A stretch of DNA of 64,000 nt from Phyllobacteriaceae bacterium (GCA_016711085.1 JADJTR010000005.1:62001-126000); one strand, 5' to 3'. Shown: positions 46,749 through 56,177, numbered from the stretch's first letter. Notes: generated by a model from the sequence alone, not told the origin. Made by a program: numbers and translations.

Positions 46749-47789
46749 TCAGGCGCGGAACAGGCCGCGATTGCCGAACAGGGGATGGCGGGAGCCGATG
46801 GCGGACGGGTCGGTGTGATAGCGGCCGAACTTGGCGACTTCCTTGGCCGAACCGAAGACAAGAGGCGTTCGCTGGTGGATGTCGCCGGGTTCGAGGTCGA
46901 GAATGCGGCTCGCCCCTTCCGTCGCCGCGCCGCCGGCCTGTTCCATGATGAAGGCGATCGGGTTGGCCTCATAGACCAGGCGCAGGCGGCCCTTGGCGTA
47001 GCCCTTGCGCACGTCGCGCGGGTAGAGGAACACGCCGCCGCGGATCAGGATGCGGTAGGCTTCGGCTACCAGCGAGGCGATCCAGCGCATGTTGAAATCC
47101 TTGTCGCGCGGCCCTTCCGATCCCTGGATGCAGTCGTCGACATAGCAGCGCGTCGTCTCGTCCCAATGGCGGTAGTTCGAGGTGTTGATGGCGTATTCCT
47201 TGGTATCGGGCGAAATCGACACCGTCTTGTAGGCCTCGACGAAAGCGCCGACGCGGCTGGAAAACACGAAGATTTTCGTTCCGGCGCCGAGCGTCACCGC
47301 CAGCGCCATTTGCGGTCCGTAGATGAAAAAGCCGGCGGCGAGCTGGTTCTTGCCCGGCTGGCGGAAAGTCGTCGCTTCATCGCCCAAATTGGGCAGGATA
47401 GCGAAAATCGTGCCGATCGACACGTTGGTGTCGATATTCGACGAACCGTCGAGCGGGTCGATGGCGACCGCGACGCCCGATTTCTCGTCGACGGCGACGG
47501 CGTTGGCCAGTTCTTCCGAGGCATACCAGGCAACGCCGGCCTTGCGCGCCGCTTCCAGGAACAGATCGTCGGCGTGGACGTCGAGTTCCTTCTGCACGTC
47601 GCCATCGGCATGGGCTGCGCCGCGCGTCGCGGCGAAGGCGGCGCCAAGCGCGCCCTCATTGATGGATTTGCGGACCTGGATGGCGGCGGAGGCGAAGGCG
47701 CGCACGGTTTCGGCAACCTGGGTGCGGACGGGATCGTGGACTTCCGCGATATAGGAATTCAGATACGCGTCGAGCGTCGCCGGTGTCAT
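46749..47789 (-). CDS. cbbF: Class I fructose-1,6-bisphosphatase
   Basis: 346 residues. Metal-binding motifs VAIDPLDGSSNIDTNVSIGTIFAI; substrate loops WDETTRCYVDDCIQG and GGVFLYPRDVRKGYAKGRLRLVYEANP. First gene of the cbb operon; the ATG at 47789 has an AGGAC ribosome-binding site and longer starts run into the promoter. Confidence 0.95.
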   Translation of the reverse strand: MTPATLDAYLNSYIAEVHDPVRTQVAETVRAFASAAIQVRKSINEGALGAAFAATRGAAHADGDVQKELDVHADDLFLEAARKAGVAWYASEELANAVAVDEKSGVAVAIDPLDGSSNIDTNVSIGTIFAILPNLGDEATTFRQPGKNQLAAGFFIYGPQMALAVTLGAGTKIFVFSSRVGAFVEAYKTVSISPDTKEYAINTSNYRHWDETTRCYVDDCIQGSEGPRDKDFNMRWIASLVAEAYRILIRGGVFLYPRDVRKGYAKGRLRLVYEANPIAFIMEQAGGAATEGASRILDLEPGDIHQRTPLVFGSAKEVAKFGRYHTDPSAIGSRHPLFGNRGLFRA

Positions 47790-47871
47790 CGCCTGTCCTC
47801 CCGAAGGGCTGGATCGCCCTTCCTCCTGAGGCGACAATGACCGCCATTTCGGATAAGTAAAATTTTCTTTC

Positions 47872-47888
47872 TTTACACATTCGATAAA
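47872..47888. promoter_or_regulatory. Candidate CbbR binding site between cbbR and cbbF
   Basis: Inverted repeat TTTA-N9-TAAA in the very AT-rich 116-base divergent intergenic region, close to the cbbR start. LysR-type regulators bind such T-N11-A boxes. A second imperfect site may lie in the adjacent AT tract. Confidence 0.5.
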
Positions 47889-47905
47889 TATTTTTAACTT
47901 CACTC

Positions 47906-48859
47906 ATGTCCAATCTCTCGCTCCGCCAGTTCCGCTCGCTTGTCGCCATTGCCGATACCGGAAAAATAGCAAACGCCGCCAATCGGTTACGCCTGACAGG
48001 ACCGGCGGTGACCATTCAGTTGCGCCAAATGGAGGACGAATTCGGGCTCGCCTTGTTCGACCGCACCGCGGATGGCATGCGTCCGACGGTCGCAGGCATA
48101 GCGGCCATCGATGCGGCACGTGTCGTGCTCGACCGTTTGCGCCAACTCGATGACGAGATGAAGTCGATCGCCGCCGGCGGCAAAGGCGCCCTGACGCTGG
48201 GCGTCGTTTCGACCGCGAAGTACTTTGCGCCGCGCATGATCGCGACCTTCCAGAAGCGGCAGCCGGGCATCGTTGTCGACCTCGTCGTCGGCAACCGCGC
48301 CGAAATCATCGATTCGTTGCGCCGCAACACCGTCGATATCGCGCTGATGGGGCGGCCGCCGCGCGATGTGCCCGTACGCGCCACCATTTTCGGCGACCAT
48401 CCGCTGGTCATCGTCGCCCCGCCTGACCATCCCCTCGCCGGCCGCCGCGATATCGCCAAGGAGGTGATGGCGCGCGAGCATTTCCTGTTGCGCGAATCGG
48501 GTTCCGGCACGCGCATCTCGCTGGAGTTCTTCTTCTCCACCGTTCCCGGCATGGCCGACAATCCCGGAACCGAAATGGGATCGAACGAGACGATCAAGCA
48601 GGCGGTCATGGCCGGCCTCGGCGTGGCTTTTCTGTCGGCTCACACCATCGAGCAGGAGCTGCAACTGCGCCGGCTCGTCATCCTCGATGTCGCGGGGATG
48701 CCGATCCGGCGGCAATGGTTCACCGTTTCGCGCGCCGACCGCACCCCGTCGCCCGCCATGCAGGCGTTCGCTGAATTTCTCGCCCGCGAAGGCGCGGGTC
48801 ATTTGCCGGTGATCCCCAATACCTACCCGCTGGAATCGGTGGACGCAGCGGCGCTCTGA
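47906..48859 (+). CDS. cbbR: CbbR, LysR-type regulator of the Calvin cycle operon
   Basis: 317 residues. N-terminal winged HTH (LRQFRSLVAIADTGKIANAANRLRLTGPAVTIQLRQME) and a co-inducer domain with FLLRESGSGTR and VMAGLGVAFLSAHTI. CbbR senses metabolites such as RuBP and activates the divergent cbb genes. Its 3' end overlaps the convergent glycerate kinase gene by 37 bases. Confidence 0.95.
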   Translation: MSNLSLRQFRSLVAIADTGKIANAANRLRLTGPAVTIQLRQMEDEFGLALFDRTADGMRPTVAGIAAIDAARVVLDRLRQLDDEMKSIAAGGKGALTLGVVSTAKYFAPRMIATFQKRQPGIVVDLVVGNRAEIIDSLRRNTVDIALMGRPPRDVPVRATIFGDHPLVIVAPPDHPLAGRRDIAKEVMAREHFLLRESGSGTRISLEFFFSTVPGMADNPGTEMGSNETIKQAVMAGLGVAFLSAHTIEQELQLRRLVILDVAGMPIRRQWFTVSRADRTPSPAMQAFAEFLAREGAGHLPVIPNTYPLESVDAAAL

Positions 48860-50121
48860 GGATCAGCATCGATCAATATGGCGCGGAAATCATTGACGTT
48901 TGTGCCTGTCGGCCCGGTGACGAACAGGTCGCCGAGCGTCGAAAAGGCGCGATGGGAATCGTTGTCGGACAGCAAGCGCGCCGGATCGAGGCCGTTCTGG
49001 CGCAGTCGCAATGCTGTGGCCCCGTCGGCAAAGGCGCCGGCATTGTCTTGCGAGCCATCGATGCCATCGGTGTCGGCGGCGAGAGCGCAGACGCCGTCGA
49101 GGCCCGAGAGGCCGAGCGCCAGCGACAGCGCGAATTCGCCATTGCGCCCGCCCCGGCCCGCACCGCGCAGCGTTACCGTCGTTTCCCCGCCTGAAAGCAA
49201 CACCACAGGTGGCGCGAACGGCCGGCCGCGGGTAGCGATTTCCCGCGCCAGTGCGGCATGAACCTTGGCGACTTCCCGCGCCTCGCCCTCGATGGCGTCG
49301 GACAGGATGATGGCCGGAACGCCCGCCTCCCTCGCCGCTCCGGCGGCCGCCTCAAGCGAACGCGATGCCGAGGCAATGACGTGAACCGCGTTGCGCGCGA
49401 AACGCCGATCGGCGGGATCGGGCCCATCGTCCTTGCTCTCGTGCAAATGACGAAGCACCGCCGCCGGCAAATCCAGGCGAAAAAGGTCGATTGCCGCGAG
49501 CGCTTCGGCGCGCGTCGCGCCGCCCGGAACCGTCGGACCCGAGGCGACCAGCGCCGGATCGTCGCCGGGAATGTCGGAAACGATCAGGCTGACGACCCGC
49601 GCCGGCCAGGCCGCCGCCGCCAGACGCCCGCCCTTGATGCGCGAAATGTGTTTGCGCACCGCATTCATCGCCGAAATCGGCGCGCCCGAGGCGAGCAACG
49701 CCGCGTTGACGGCGATCTCGTCGTCGAGCGTCAGGTCTCCGGCAGGGGCGGCAACAACGCCGAACCGCCGCCGGTGACGGTTTCCTACAACCAGATCGTC
49801 GGCCGTCAGGCCTTCGACAAGTCCGAGCATTTGCTCCGCGCCGGCAAGTCCTGCCTCGTCCGGTACGGGATGAGCGGCCTCGATCACCTCGATTCGCCGG
49901 CACGGCGCGCCGAAGCCGCGCCGCGTCACCACCACGCCTGAAAGCGGCCCATCCCAAAGACCCTCGAACGCCTGCGCCAGTTGCGCCGCGCCCTTGCCGG
50001 CGCCGACGACGATCGTTCGTCCTTTCGGCCGCGCCGGCATGAACGGTCGCAAGGCCTCAAGCGGATCGGCCGCCGCAATTGCGGCGTCGAACAGGGAAGC
50101 GAGAAAAGCGCGTGGCGGCAT
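48823..50121 (-). CDS. Glycerate 2-kinase (MOFRL family) with a short out-of-frame segment
   Basis: 432 residues. N-terminal glycerate kinase domain (GRTIVVGAGKGAAQLAQAF, AVRKHISRIKGGRLAAAAWP, SDIPGDDPALVASGPTV) and the C-terminal MOFRL domain (LLSGGETTVTLRGAGRGGRNGEFAL, AADTDGIDGSQDNAG). Between about 49745 and 49785 the frame reads nonsense, while the shifted frame gives TVTGGGSALLPPLP, the expected glycine loop, so two compensating indels are likely. It makes 2-phosphoglycerate, fitting salvage of photorespiratory glycerate. Confidence 0.9.
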   Translation of the reverse strand: MPPRAFLASLFDAAIAAADPLEALRPFMPARPKGRTIVVGAGKGAAQLAQAFEGLWDGPLSGVVVTRRGFGAPCRRIEVIEAAHPVPDEAGLAGAEQMLGLVEGLTADDLVVGNRHRRRFGVVAAPAGDLTLDDEIAVNAALLASGAPISAMNAVRKHISRIKGGRLAAAAWPARVVSLIVSDIPGDDPALVASGPTVPGGATRAEALAAIDLFRLDLPAAVLRHLHESKDDGPDPADRRFARNAVHVIASASRSLEAAAGAAREAGVPAIILSDAIEGEAREVAKVHAALAREIATRGRPFAPPVVLLSGGETTVTLRGAGRGGRNGEFALSLALGLSGLDGVCALAADTDGIDGSQDNAGAFADGATALRLRQNGLDPARLLSDNDSHRAFSTLGDLFVTGPTGTNVNDFRAILIDADPQSAAASTDSSG

Positions 50122-50242
50122 TCTTTCGTTCCGATGGCGGACCGCCATCATGCTTGTTTTCCGCCCGCTTTCAAACCGCAACGGTGGCGACCGCGCAACG
50201 TGGCCGGAGGGAGCGAGCGCGCCGGTTTGCCCTGGCGGCCGG

Positions 50243-50272
50243 TGATCCGGTTGCCTTGGCCGTCCGTATGGG
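50243..50272 (+). promoter_or_regulatory. Candidate RpoE (ECF11)-type autoregulatory promoter
   Basis: TGATCC followed after 18 bases by TATGGG, about 80 bases upstream of the sigma factor start. TGATCC is the known -35 element of the RpoE-ChrR regulon in Rhodobacter; the -10 here agrees only at TA. Confidence 0.4.
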
Positions 50273-50352
50273 GGAATCGTGAACGCGCATGTCGAAACTG
50301 AAGCCCCCGGTTCGCGAAGCCGATCATTCCCCGATCGGCGAATGTGCGCGTC

Positions 50353-50934
50353 ATGACGGTCGCGGAGGACCGCGCCTTGCTGCCCGACGCAGCGGCTTTG
50401 GCCGCTTGCGCGGTTGCAAGCGCGGTATCCCGCGACCGTCAATCCTTCGCGGTGCTCTACCGGCATTTCGCTCCGCGCGTGAAATCCTACGCCCTGCGCC
50501 TCGGCGCGCCGATAGCCGAAGCCGAGGAAATCGCACAGGAAACCCTGCTTGCCGTTTGGCGCAAGGCTGGTTTGTTTGACGCAGCCAAAGCTGGCGCGTC
50601 GACGTGGATATTCACCATCGCCCGCAATCTGTTCATCGACCGGCGGCGGAACGCGCGACGATCGGGAGAAGTGGCGGATGCCGCGCTGTCGGCGGAGCCG
50701 GTCGATCCGGCGACGCCCGATACCGCGCTCCAAGCCGACGAACGCGAACGCCGCGTGCGCGACGCCATTGCCAGGCTTTCGCCAGAACAACAGGCGGTGA
50801 TCCGACTGTCCTATTTTTCCGAAACCCCGCAAACGCAGATCGCCGATACGCTCGGCATTCCGCTCGGCACTGTGAAATCGCGTGTCCGGCTCGCGGCCGA
50901 GAAACTGCGCCAGTATTTGGAAGATTGTCGATGA
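50353..50934 (+). CDS. rpoE: ECF sigma factor of the RpoE/ChrR type
   Basis: 193 residues with sigma region 2 (FAVLYRHFAPRVKSYALRLG, AEEIAQETLLAVWRKA, STWIFTIARNLFIDRRR) and region 4 (LSPEQQAVIRLSYF, IADTLGIPLGTVKSRVRLAAEKLR). Its stop overlaps the ChrR gene, the standard pairing for the singlet-oxygen response in phototrophic and related Alphaproteobacteria. Confidence 0.92.
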   Translation: MTVAEDRALLPDAAALAACAVASAVSRDRQSFAVLYRHFAPRVKSYALRLGAPIAEAEEIAQETLLAVWRKAGLFDAAKAGASTWIFTIARNLFIDRRRNARRSGEVADAALSAEPVDPATPDTALQADERERRVRDAIARLSPEQQAVIRLSYFSETPQTQIADTLGIPLGTVKSRVRLAAEKLRQYLEDCR

Positions 50935-51584
50935 CCGCCCATCCCTCCGAGGCCACGTTGATGGCGCATGCGGCTGGTCAACTCGGTCGCGCCCATGCAA
51001 CGGTTGTTTCCGCACATGCTGAAACCTGCCCGCATTGCCGCGAACGACTCGCCGACTTTGCCGCCATTGGCGGCGTGCTGCTGGAAGAACTGCCGCTGGC
51101 GTCGATGGCGGGAGGCTTCGATCGGCTGATCGAGCGGATTGACCGCGAGGAAAACGCCGTGGTCGAAGCGGTGTTTACCGGCGCGCGTCCTCGCGGCGGG
51201 CCGGCCGACGACATTCGCCTGCCCGCCGCCCTTGACCGCCTTCCTGTCGGGCGCTGCCGCTGGATGGGACCGGGCATGAAATACGCCCGCGTCGGCATCG
51301 CCGATGAGAATGGCGTGCAGCTTGTCTTCCTGTCCATCGCGCCGGGGCGGGCCATGCCCGAGCACGGTCATTCGGGGCGCGAATTCACATTGGTGCTGCA
51401 AGGGTCATTCGGCGATGCGCGGGGCCGCTTCGTCGCCGGCGATTTCGCCGAAGAGGATGAGGACACCGAGCACACGCCGGTGGTCGCGGCCGGCGTGGAC
51501 TGTATTTGTCTGGCCTCGATTGAAGGGCGCATGCGCCCGCGCAGCCTGGTAGCCAGGCTTGTCCAACCCTTCATCGGCCTGTGA
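50931..51584 (+). CDS. chrR: ChrR-type zinc anti-sigma factor with cupin domain
   Basis: 217 residues. The N-terminal anti-sigma domain has His4, His29, Cys33 and Cys36 (HAETCPHC), matching the Zn ligands of Rhodobacter ChrR shifted by two. The C-terminal cupin carries MPEHGHSGREFTLVLQG, the second Zn site that senses singlet oxygen or peroxides. Translationally coupled to the sigma gene and to the following DUF1295 gene. Confidence 0.93.
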   Translation: MTAHPSEATLMAHAAGQLGRAHATVVSAHAETCPHCRERLADFAAIGGVLLEELPLASMAGGFDRLIERIDREENAVVEAVFTGARPRGGPADDIRLPAALDRLPVGRCRWMGPGMKYARVGIADENGVQLVFLSIAPGRAMPEHGHSGREFTLVLQGSFGDARGRFVAGDFAEEDEDTEHTPVVAAGVDCICLASIEGRMRPRSLVARLVQPFIGL

Positions 51585-52380
51585 CCCAGTCGGCCTGGCT
51601 GTTACTCGCCGCCGCATTTCTCTCGGTCGCCATGGCGATCGCCTTCGTCGTTGCCGAAAGAAGCGGCCGCTCGGGCTTCATCGACGCCATTTGGTCGTTA
51701 GCCACCGGCTCCGCCGCCGCCGTTCTCGCCACCATTCCGGACGGTGGAGAAGTATTGCCGCGCCAATGGCTGGCAGCGGCACTGATGGCAGCGTGGACGC
51801 TGCGCCTGGCAGGGCATATCGGCGCGCGCTAACTGCGGCACGGCGATGATCCACGTTACGCGCATCTGCGCGCCGCGTGGGCGACAATGCGCGCAGGCGC
51901 CTGTTCTTTTTCCTCCAGATCCAGGCGGCTTGCGGGTTCATCCTCGTCGTGGCGGTCAGTTTCGCCTCGCGCAACCCGCGGCCATACGGCGTCCTCGACG
52001 CGGTCGCCTTGGCTATCGCGGTTGCCGGGCTTGTCGGCGCCACCGTCGCCGATCGGCAAATGGAGCGGTTCCGCGCTGAAAAACATTCCGGCCCGGCCAT
52101 CATGAACACGGGCCTTTGGTCGTTGTCGCGCCATCCCAACTATTTCTTCGAATGGCTTTTCTGGTGCGCCTGGCCATTGTTCGCTTTGCCCTCGTCCGCC
52201 ACCGTGATCGCCCTTTCGGCGCCGGCGCTGATGTATTGGCTGCTGCGCCACGCCTCGGGCATTCCGCACCTCGAAGCCCATTTGGAGCGGTCACGGCCGG
52301 AGGCTTTTGCCGCTTACAAGGCGACCGTTCCGGCGTTTTTCCCCTGGCCAGGGTATTCTTGGTGGTCAAGGAAACTCTAG
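51581..52380 (+). pseudogene. DUF1295 membrane protein with in-frame TAA and a frameshift
   Basis: A GTG at 51581 overlaps the chrR stop. Coding sequence (DAIWSLATGSAAAV, AWTLRLAGHIGAR) meets TAA at 51830-51832, continues in the same frame as LRHGDDPRYAHLRAAW, then shifts by one near 51878 to GDNARRRLFFFLQIQAACG, SLSRHPNYFFEWLFW and the end at 52380. Together they make a full steroid-5-alpha-reductase-like DUF1295 protein of about 266 residues, a regular member of ChrR-sigma regulons. Two lesions so close may be errors or true decay. Confidence 0.75.
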
Positions 52381-52784
52381 CGCGGCGCGAAAAAGAGGGT
52401 CGTGGCCATTCCGATCATGGCGGCCAGGCTCGATGCCAAGGTACCCCAAATCATGTCGACAATTGTCAATGACAGCGGCCATCCCTTCAGAGTGGCCATA
52501 TTGGTCAAATCGTAGGTCGCGTAGGCAATCAGGCCGAACAGCGCGCCCATCGCGGCGGCATGGCCGATGCGCCCGGAGTGAACCCCGGGCATCACTGCAA
52601 AGACGACAAGCCCGACCCCGAACAACAGATAGAACACCGCAGCCGGCGCGAGAGAGAAACGCTCCAACGCCATGCCGCCAAGCAGCGGTTTGTAGAAGCC
52701 TGGCCCCATGAGCGACAACCAAATGGCATCGACGGCGAGGAACGCCAGTAGAGTTGGCGGATAGGCGGTAAGGAACAGGCGCAT
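52377..52784 (-). CDS. DUF2177 family membrane protein
   Basis: 135 residues with four hydrophobic helices, beginning LTAYPPTLLAFLAVDAIWLSLMG and including LIAYATYDLTNMATLKGWP, the DUF2177 signature. Convergent with the DUF1295 gene: both stop codons are read from one shared CTAG at 52377-52380. DUF2177 and DUF1295 genes accompany RpoE-ChrR in other Alphaproteobacteria. Confidence 0.88.
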   Translation of the reverse strand: MRLFLTAYPPTLLAFLAVDAIWLSLMGPGFYKPLLGGMALERFSLAPAAVFYLLFGVGLVVFAVMPGVHSGRIGHAAAMGALFGLIAYATYDLTNMATLKGWPLSLTIVDMIWGTLASSLAAMIGMATTLFFAPR

Positions 52785-52864
52785 GCGTTGATCTCCATCC
52801 TTCGACGCATCCGGCGCGCCACGTCCTCCTTACGAACGAAAAAGCTCCGCGGATTGGCGAAGAC

Positions 52865-52895
52865 GAAAACGCCCGCCCGGCAGGGCCGGACGGGC
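52865..52895 (-). terminator. Rho-independent terminator of the SQR-like gene
   Basis: On the minus strand, an 11-bp stem (GCCCGTCCGGC / GCCGGGCGGGC, one wobble pair) with a 3-base loop, followed by GTTTTC, about 29 bases past the stop at 52924. Confidence 0.78.
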
Positions 52896-52923
52896 GCAAA
52901 ACGCGTGAATACGGGCGCGCGGT

Positions 52924-54210
52924 TCAGTCGTGCTTGATCTGTTTCAGCTTGCTGATGCCGACCAGTTCCATGAACGCCTTTTCGTAGAGCGGTTCGCTGG
53001 TGCCCTTGCGCAGCTTGCGGATGAAATATTTTTCAAACGCGATCTTCGCCGCATGCACCCATTTTCCGGACGAGGCCCAGTTGAGGTTGCGCGGCGGGAT
53101 CTGCGGCTGGGCGACGAATGCGACGCCGGAATCGCCGAAATCGGCGAGGCAGACGGCGTTCCAGGTGCCCTGATGCGTCGGCTGCTGGCCACGCAGCAAC
53201 TGGCCGATATTGTGCGCGGTGGCGGTGACCATCGATTCGATCATGAAGCCCGTCTTCGGCACGCCGCAGGGAACCGGAGTCGGCCCCATCGGCGGAATGG
53301 CGACGCAAACGCCAACCGCGAAGATGTTCTTGTATTTCGGGTTCTGCTGATGCTTGTCGACGATGGTGAAGCCGCGCGGGTTCGACAGGCCGTCAATGCC
53401 GCGAACCGGCTCGACGCCGCGGAAGGCCGGCAGCATCATCGAGAAGCCGAACGGCAATTCCTTGGTCGCCTTCACCGAACCGTCATCGGCGATTTCCTCG
53501 ACCGTCATCTTGCCGTCTTCGACCTTCTTGACGCGGGTCGAGGTCAGCCACTTGATGTGATGGTCGCGCATCTCGCTTTCGAGCAAGCCCTTGGTGTCGC
53601 CGACGCCGTCGAGGCCGAGATGGCCGATATAGGGCTCCGCGGTCACGAAGGTCATCGGCACCTTGTCGCGGATCTTGCGGCGGCGCAGCTCGGTGTCGAG
53701 GATGAAGGTGAATTCGTAGGCCGGGCCGTAGCAGGATGCGCCCTGCACCGCGCCGATGATGATCGGTCCGGGATTCTTGCAGAAGGCCTCCCAGGCCTCG
53801 TGCGCCTTTTCGGCATGATCGATATGGCAAATCGACTGGGTGAAGCCGCCATGCGGGCCGAGGCCCTCGATTTCGTCGAAGGCGAGATCGGGCCCGGTGG
53901 CGACGATCAGGTAATCGTAGTCGACCGACGAACCGTCGACCAGTTCGATGCGGTTTTCGTCGGCATGCAGCTTCTTGGCGGCAACCGGTTTGAAACCGAT
54001 ACCTTTCTTTTTCATGGTCGGCTCAAGGTCGACGGAAATGTCGTCGCGCTTGCGCCAGCCGACGGGAATCCAGGGGTTTGACGGCACGAAATGATATTTC
54101 GGGTCCTTTGTGACGACCGTTATGCGGTCTTCCGGCCGCAACTGGTCCTTCATCTCGTAAGCCATGATTGCGCCGCCGAGACCGGCGCCAAGAACGACAA
54201 TATGCGCCAT
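52924..54210 (-). CDS. Sulfide:quinone oxidoreductase-family flavoprotein
   Basis: 428 residues. FAD-binding IVVLGAGLGGAIMAYEM at the N-terminus, YDYLIVATGPDLAFD mid-protein and a second site near NIFAVGVCVAIPP. Cys128, Cys160 and Cys315 are candidates for the redox cysteines of SQR. A C-terminal amphipathic region (AAKIAFEKYFIRKLRKG) suits membrane attachment. SQR oxidises sulfide to polysulfide with quinone; the SQR subtype is not resolved. The ATG at 54210 follows GGAGGAATTG. A terminator closes it as a single-gene unit. Confidence 0.85.
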   Translation of the reverse strand: MAHIVVLGAGLGGAIMAYEMKDQLRPEDRITVVTKDPKYHFVPSNPWIPVGWRKRDDISVDLEPTMKKKGIGFKPVAAKKLHADENRIELVDGSSVDYDYLIVATGPDLAFDEIEGLGPHGGFTQSICHIDHAEKAHEAWEAFCKNPGPIIIGAVQGASCYGPAYEFTFILDTELRRRKIRDKVPMTFVTAEPYIGHLGLDGVGDTKGLLESEMRDHHIKWLTSTRVKKVEDGKMTVEEIADDGSVKATKELPFGFSMMLPAFRGVEPVRGIDGLSNPRGFTIVDKHQQNPKYKNIFAVGVCVAIPPMGPTPVPCGVPKTGFMIESMVTATAHNIGQLLRGQQPTHQGTWNAVCLADFGDSGVAFVAQPQIPPRNLNWASSGKWVHAAKIAFEKYFIRKLRKGTSEPLYEKAFMELVGISKLKQIKHD

Positions 54211-54313
54211 CAATTCCTCCCTTTGTGGCAGACTTCAGCATAGGCGGATCGGACACGATTTCAATATGACATCGCATCTTTTGAATGTGACAAATTCGCA
54301 GTGGTGGAATTGC

Positions 54314-54616
54314 TCAGCCCCGCGCCGCGCGGCGTGATCCGAAACCGAGCAGGCGCGCGCCAAAGCGATAGCGATCATCCTCGCCACGTTCGACAAATCC
54401 ATGGCGTTCGAGCGAACGCATCAGCCGAAACGCCGTCGTCTTGTTGATCGCGGCGCGACGCGCCGCTTCCGAAAGACTGAGCCCCTCACGCGCATCCAAC
54501 ACGCAAAGCAGCGCCAATCCGCGTTCCAGCGCCGCGACGCCGACATGCGCCGAAACCGGGCGCGGGGATATCGCTTCGCCGGACGCGCCGGTCGTCGATT
54601 TCGTGTTCTTTGTCAT
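54314..54616 (-). CDS. IclR-type regulator reduced to its HTH domain
   Basis: 100 residues: VGVAALERGLALLCVLDAREG, LSLSEAARRAAINKTTAFRLMRSLERHGFVER, typical of the IclR winged helix, then the protein stops at GSRRAARG just where the linker to the effector domain should begin. Full IclR proteins have about 250 residues. No downstream continuation is visible in any frame before the SQR gene. It may be a remnant or a small DNA-binding protein. Confidence 0.65.
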   Translation of the reverse strand: MTKNTKSTTGASGEAISPRPVSAHVGVAALERGLALLCVLDAREGLSLSEAARRAAINKTTAFRLMRSLERHGFVERGEDDRYRFGARLLGFGSRRAARG

Positions 54617-54704
54617 TTCCCTCTTCGCCCCCCGCGAGGATTCGTTTGCAACTTTGTCACGGAGCAGAACCGGCTTCAACAGCAATTGCGAATATAATAA
54701 ACAA

Positions 54705-54714
54705 TGTTGCAACA
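54705..54714. promoter_or_regulatory. Palindrome TGTTGCAACA between IclR-type gene and decarboxylase
   Basis: Perfect 10-bp palindrome in the AT-rich divergent intergenic region (54617-54765), a reasonable operator for the IclR-type protein. Short palindromes occur by chance, so this is tentative. Confidence 0.35.
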
Positions 54715-54765
54715 ACGGGTTGCCCCAAGTATCGCAATGCCGATCGGAATTGCAGGGTGTAGGCG

Positions 54766-56177
54766 ATGGATGAACGCGCATTCAGGGACTGGAGCCGCAA
54801 AGCGGCCGATTGGGGCGCAGACTATCGCGAATCGCTTGCCGAACGCCCGGTCCGCGCACCCTTGCCGCCGGTGCGACGCTGGCGCGATTGCCGCAGGCGC
54901 CACCCGAATATCCGGAAGCGATGGACGGGATTTTCGCCGACTTCGAATTGGTCATCCTGCCCGGAATGACCCATTGGCAGCATCCACGCTTCTTTGCCTA
55001 TTTCCCCGCCAACGCCGCGCCCGTTTCCGTTATCGCCGAGTATCTCGTCACCGCCATGGCGGCGCAATGCATGCTGTGGCAGACATCGCCCGCCGCAACC
55101 GAACTGGAGACCCGCGTCCTCGATTGGCTGCGCCAGGGGCTCGGCCTGCCGGACGGCTTCCATGGCGTGATTCAGGATTCCGCCTCGTCGGCGACGCTGG
55201 CCGCCGTTCTGGTCATGCGCGAGCGGGCGCTGGCGTGGCGGGGCAACGCGGCCGGCCTGCCCGGGCAGCCGACCCTGCGCATCTATTGCTCCGGCGAGGC
55301 GCACACCTCAATCGATCGCGCCGTCTGGATTGCCGGAATTGGTCAGGCCAATCTGGTGAAGCTGCCGATCAAGGGGGCGACGCGCGCGATCGACCTCGAT
55401 GCGCTCGATGCCGCGATCCGAGCCGATGTCGCCGCCGGTCTGGCGCCAGCCGGGATCATCGCTTGCGTCGGCGCCACCGGCGTCGGCGCGACCGACGATG
55501 TCGCCGGCGTCTGTCGCGTCGCCGCCGCGCATGGGCTTTACGTTCATGTGGACGCCGCCTGGGCCGGCTCGGCGATGATCTGTCCGGAATTCCGGGAACT
55601 GTGGTCGGGCGTCGAATTGGCCGATTCCATCGTGTTCAATCCGCACAAATGGCTGGGCGCACAGTTCGATTGCTCCGCCCATTTCGTCCGCGACCCGGAA
55701 AGCCTCGTCCGCACGCTGGCGATCCAGCCGGAGTATCTGAAAACCCACGGCCATGACGGCGTAATCAACTATTCGGAATGGTCGGTGCCGCTCGGCCGCC
55801 GCTTCCGGGCGCTGAAAATTTGGTTCCTGCTCCGCGCCCACGGCCTGGAGGGCTTGCGCGCCATGATCCGCGACCATGTCGCCTGGGCGCAGGCGCTCGC
55901 CCTTCGTTTCGACGCCGATCCCGCTTTCGAGGTGACGAGCCCGCCGATTCTCTCGCTGTTCTCGTTCCGGCATGTCCCGGCCGGCGTCGCCGATCTCGAT
56001 GCGCACAATCTGCGCCTGCTCAACGCCATCAATGACGACGGCCGCATCTATCTGACGCAGACGAGGCTCGACGGGAAACTGGTGATCCGCTTTCAGGCGG
56101 GCGCGTTCACGACCACCGAGGCCGATGTCGCCTCGGCCTACGATGTCGTCAGCGAAATCGCCGCCGGTCTTGCCTGA
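54766..56177 (+). CDS. PLP-dependent aromatic-L-amino-acid decarboxylase family protein, frameshifted
   Basis: ATG 54766 gives MDERAFRDWSRKAADWGADY; a shift near 54865 leads into PPEYPEAMDGIFADFELVILPGMTHWQHPRFFAYFP. The PLP-binding Lys is in NPHKWLGAQFD, with HVDAAWAGS upstream. About 470 residues, normal for group II decarboxylases such as aromatic amino acid or tyrosine decarboxylases; substrate is not determined. It abuts the convergent iolG gene without a gap. Confidence 0.87.
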
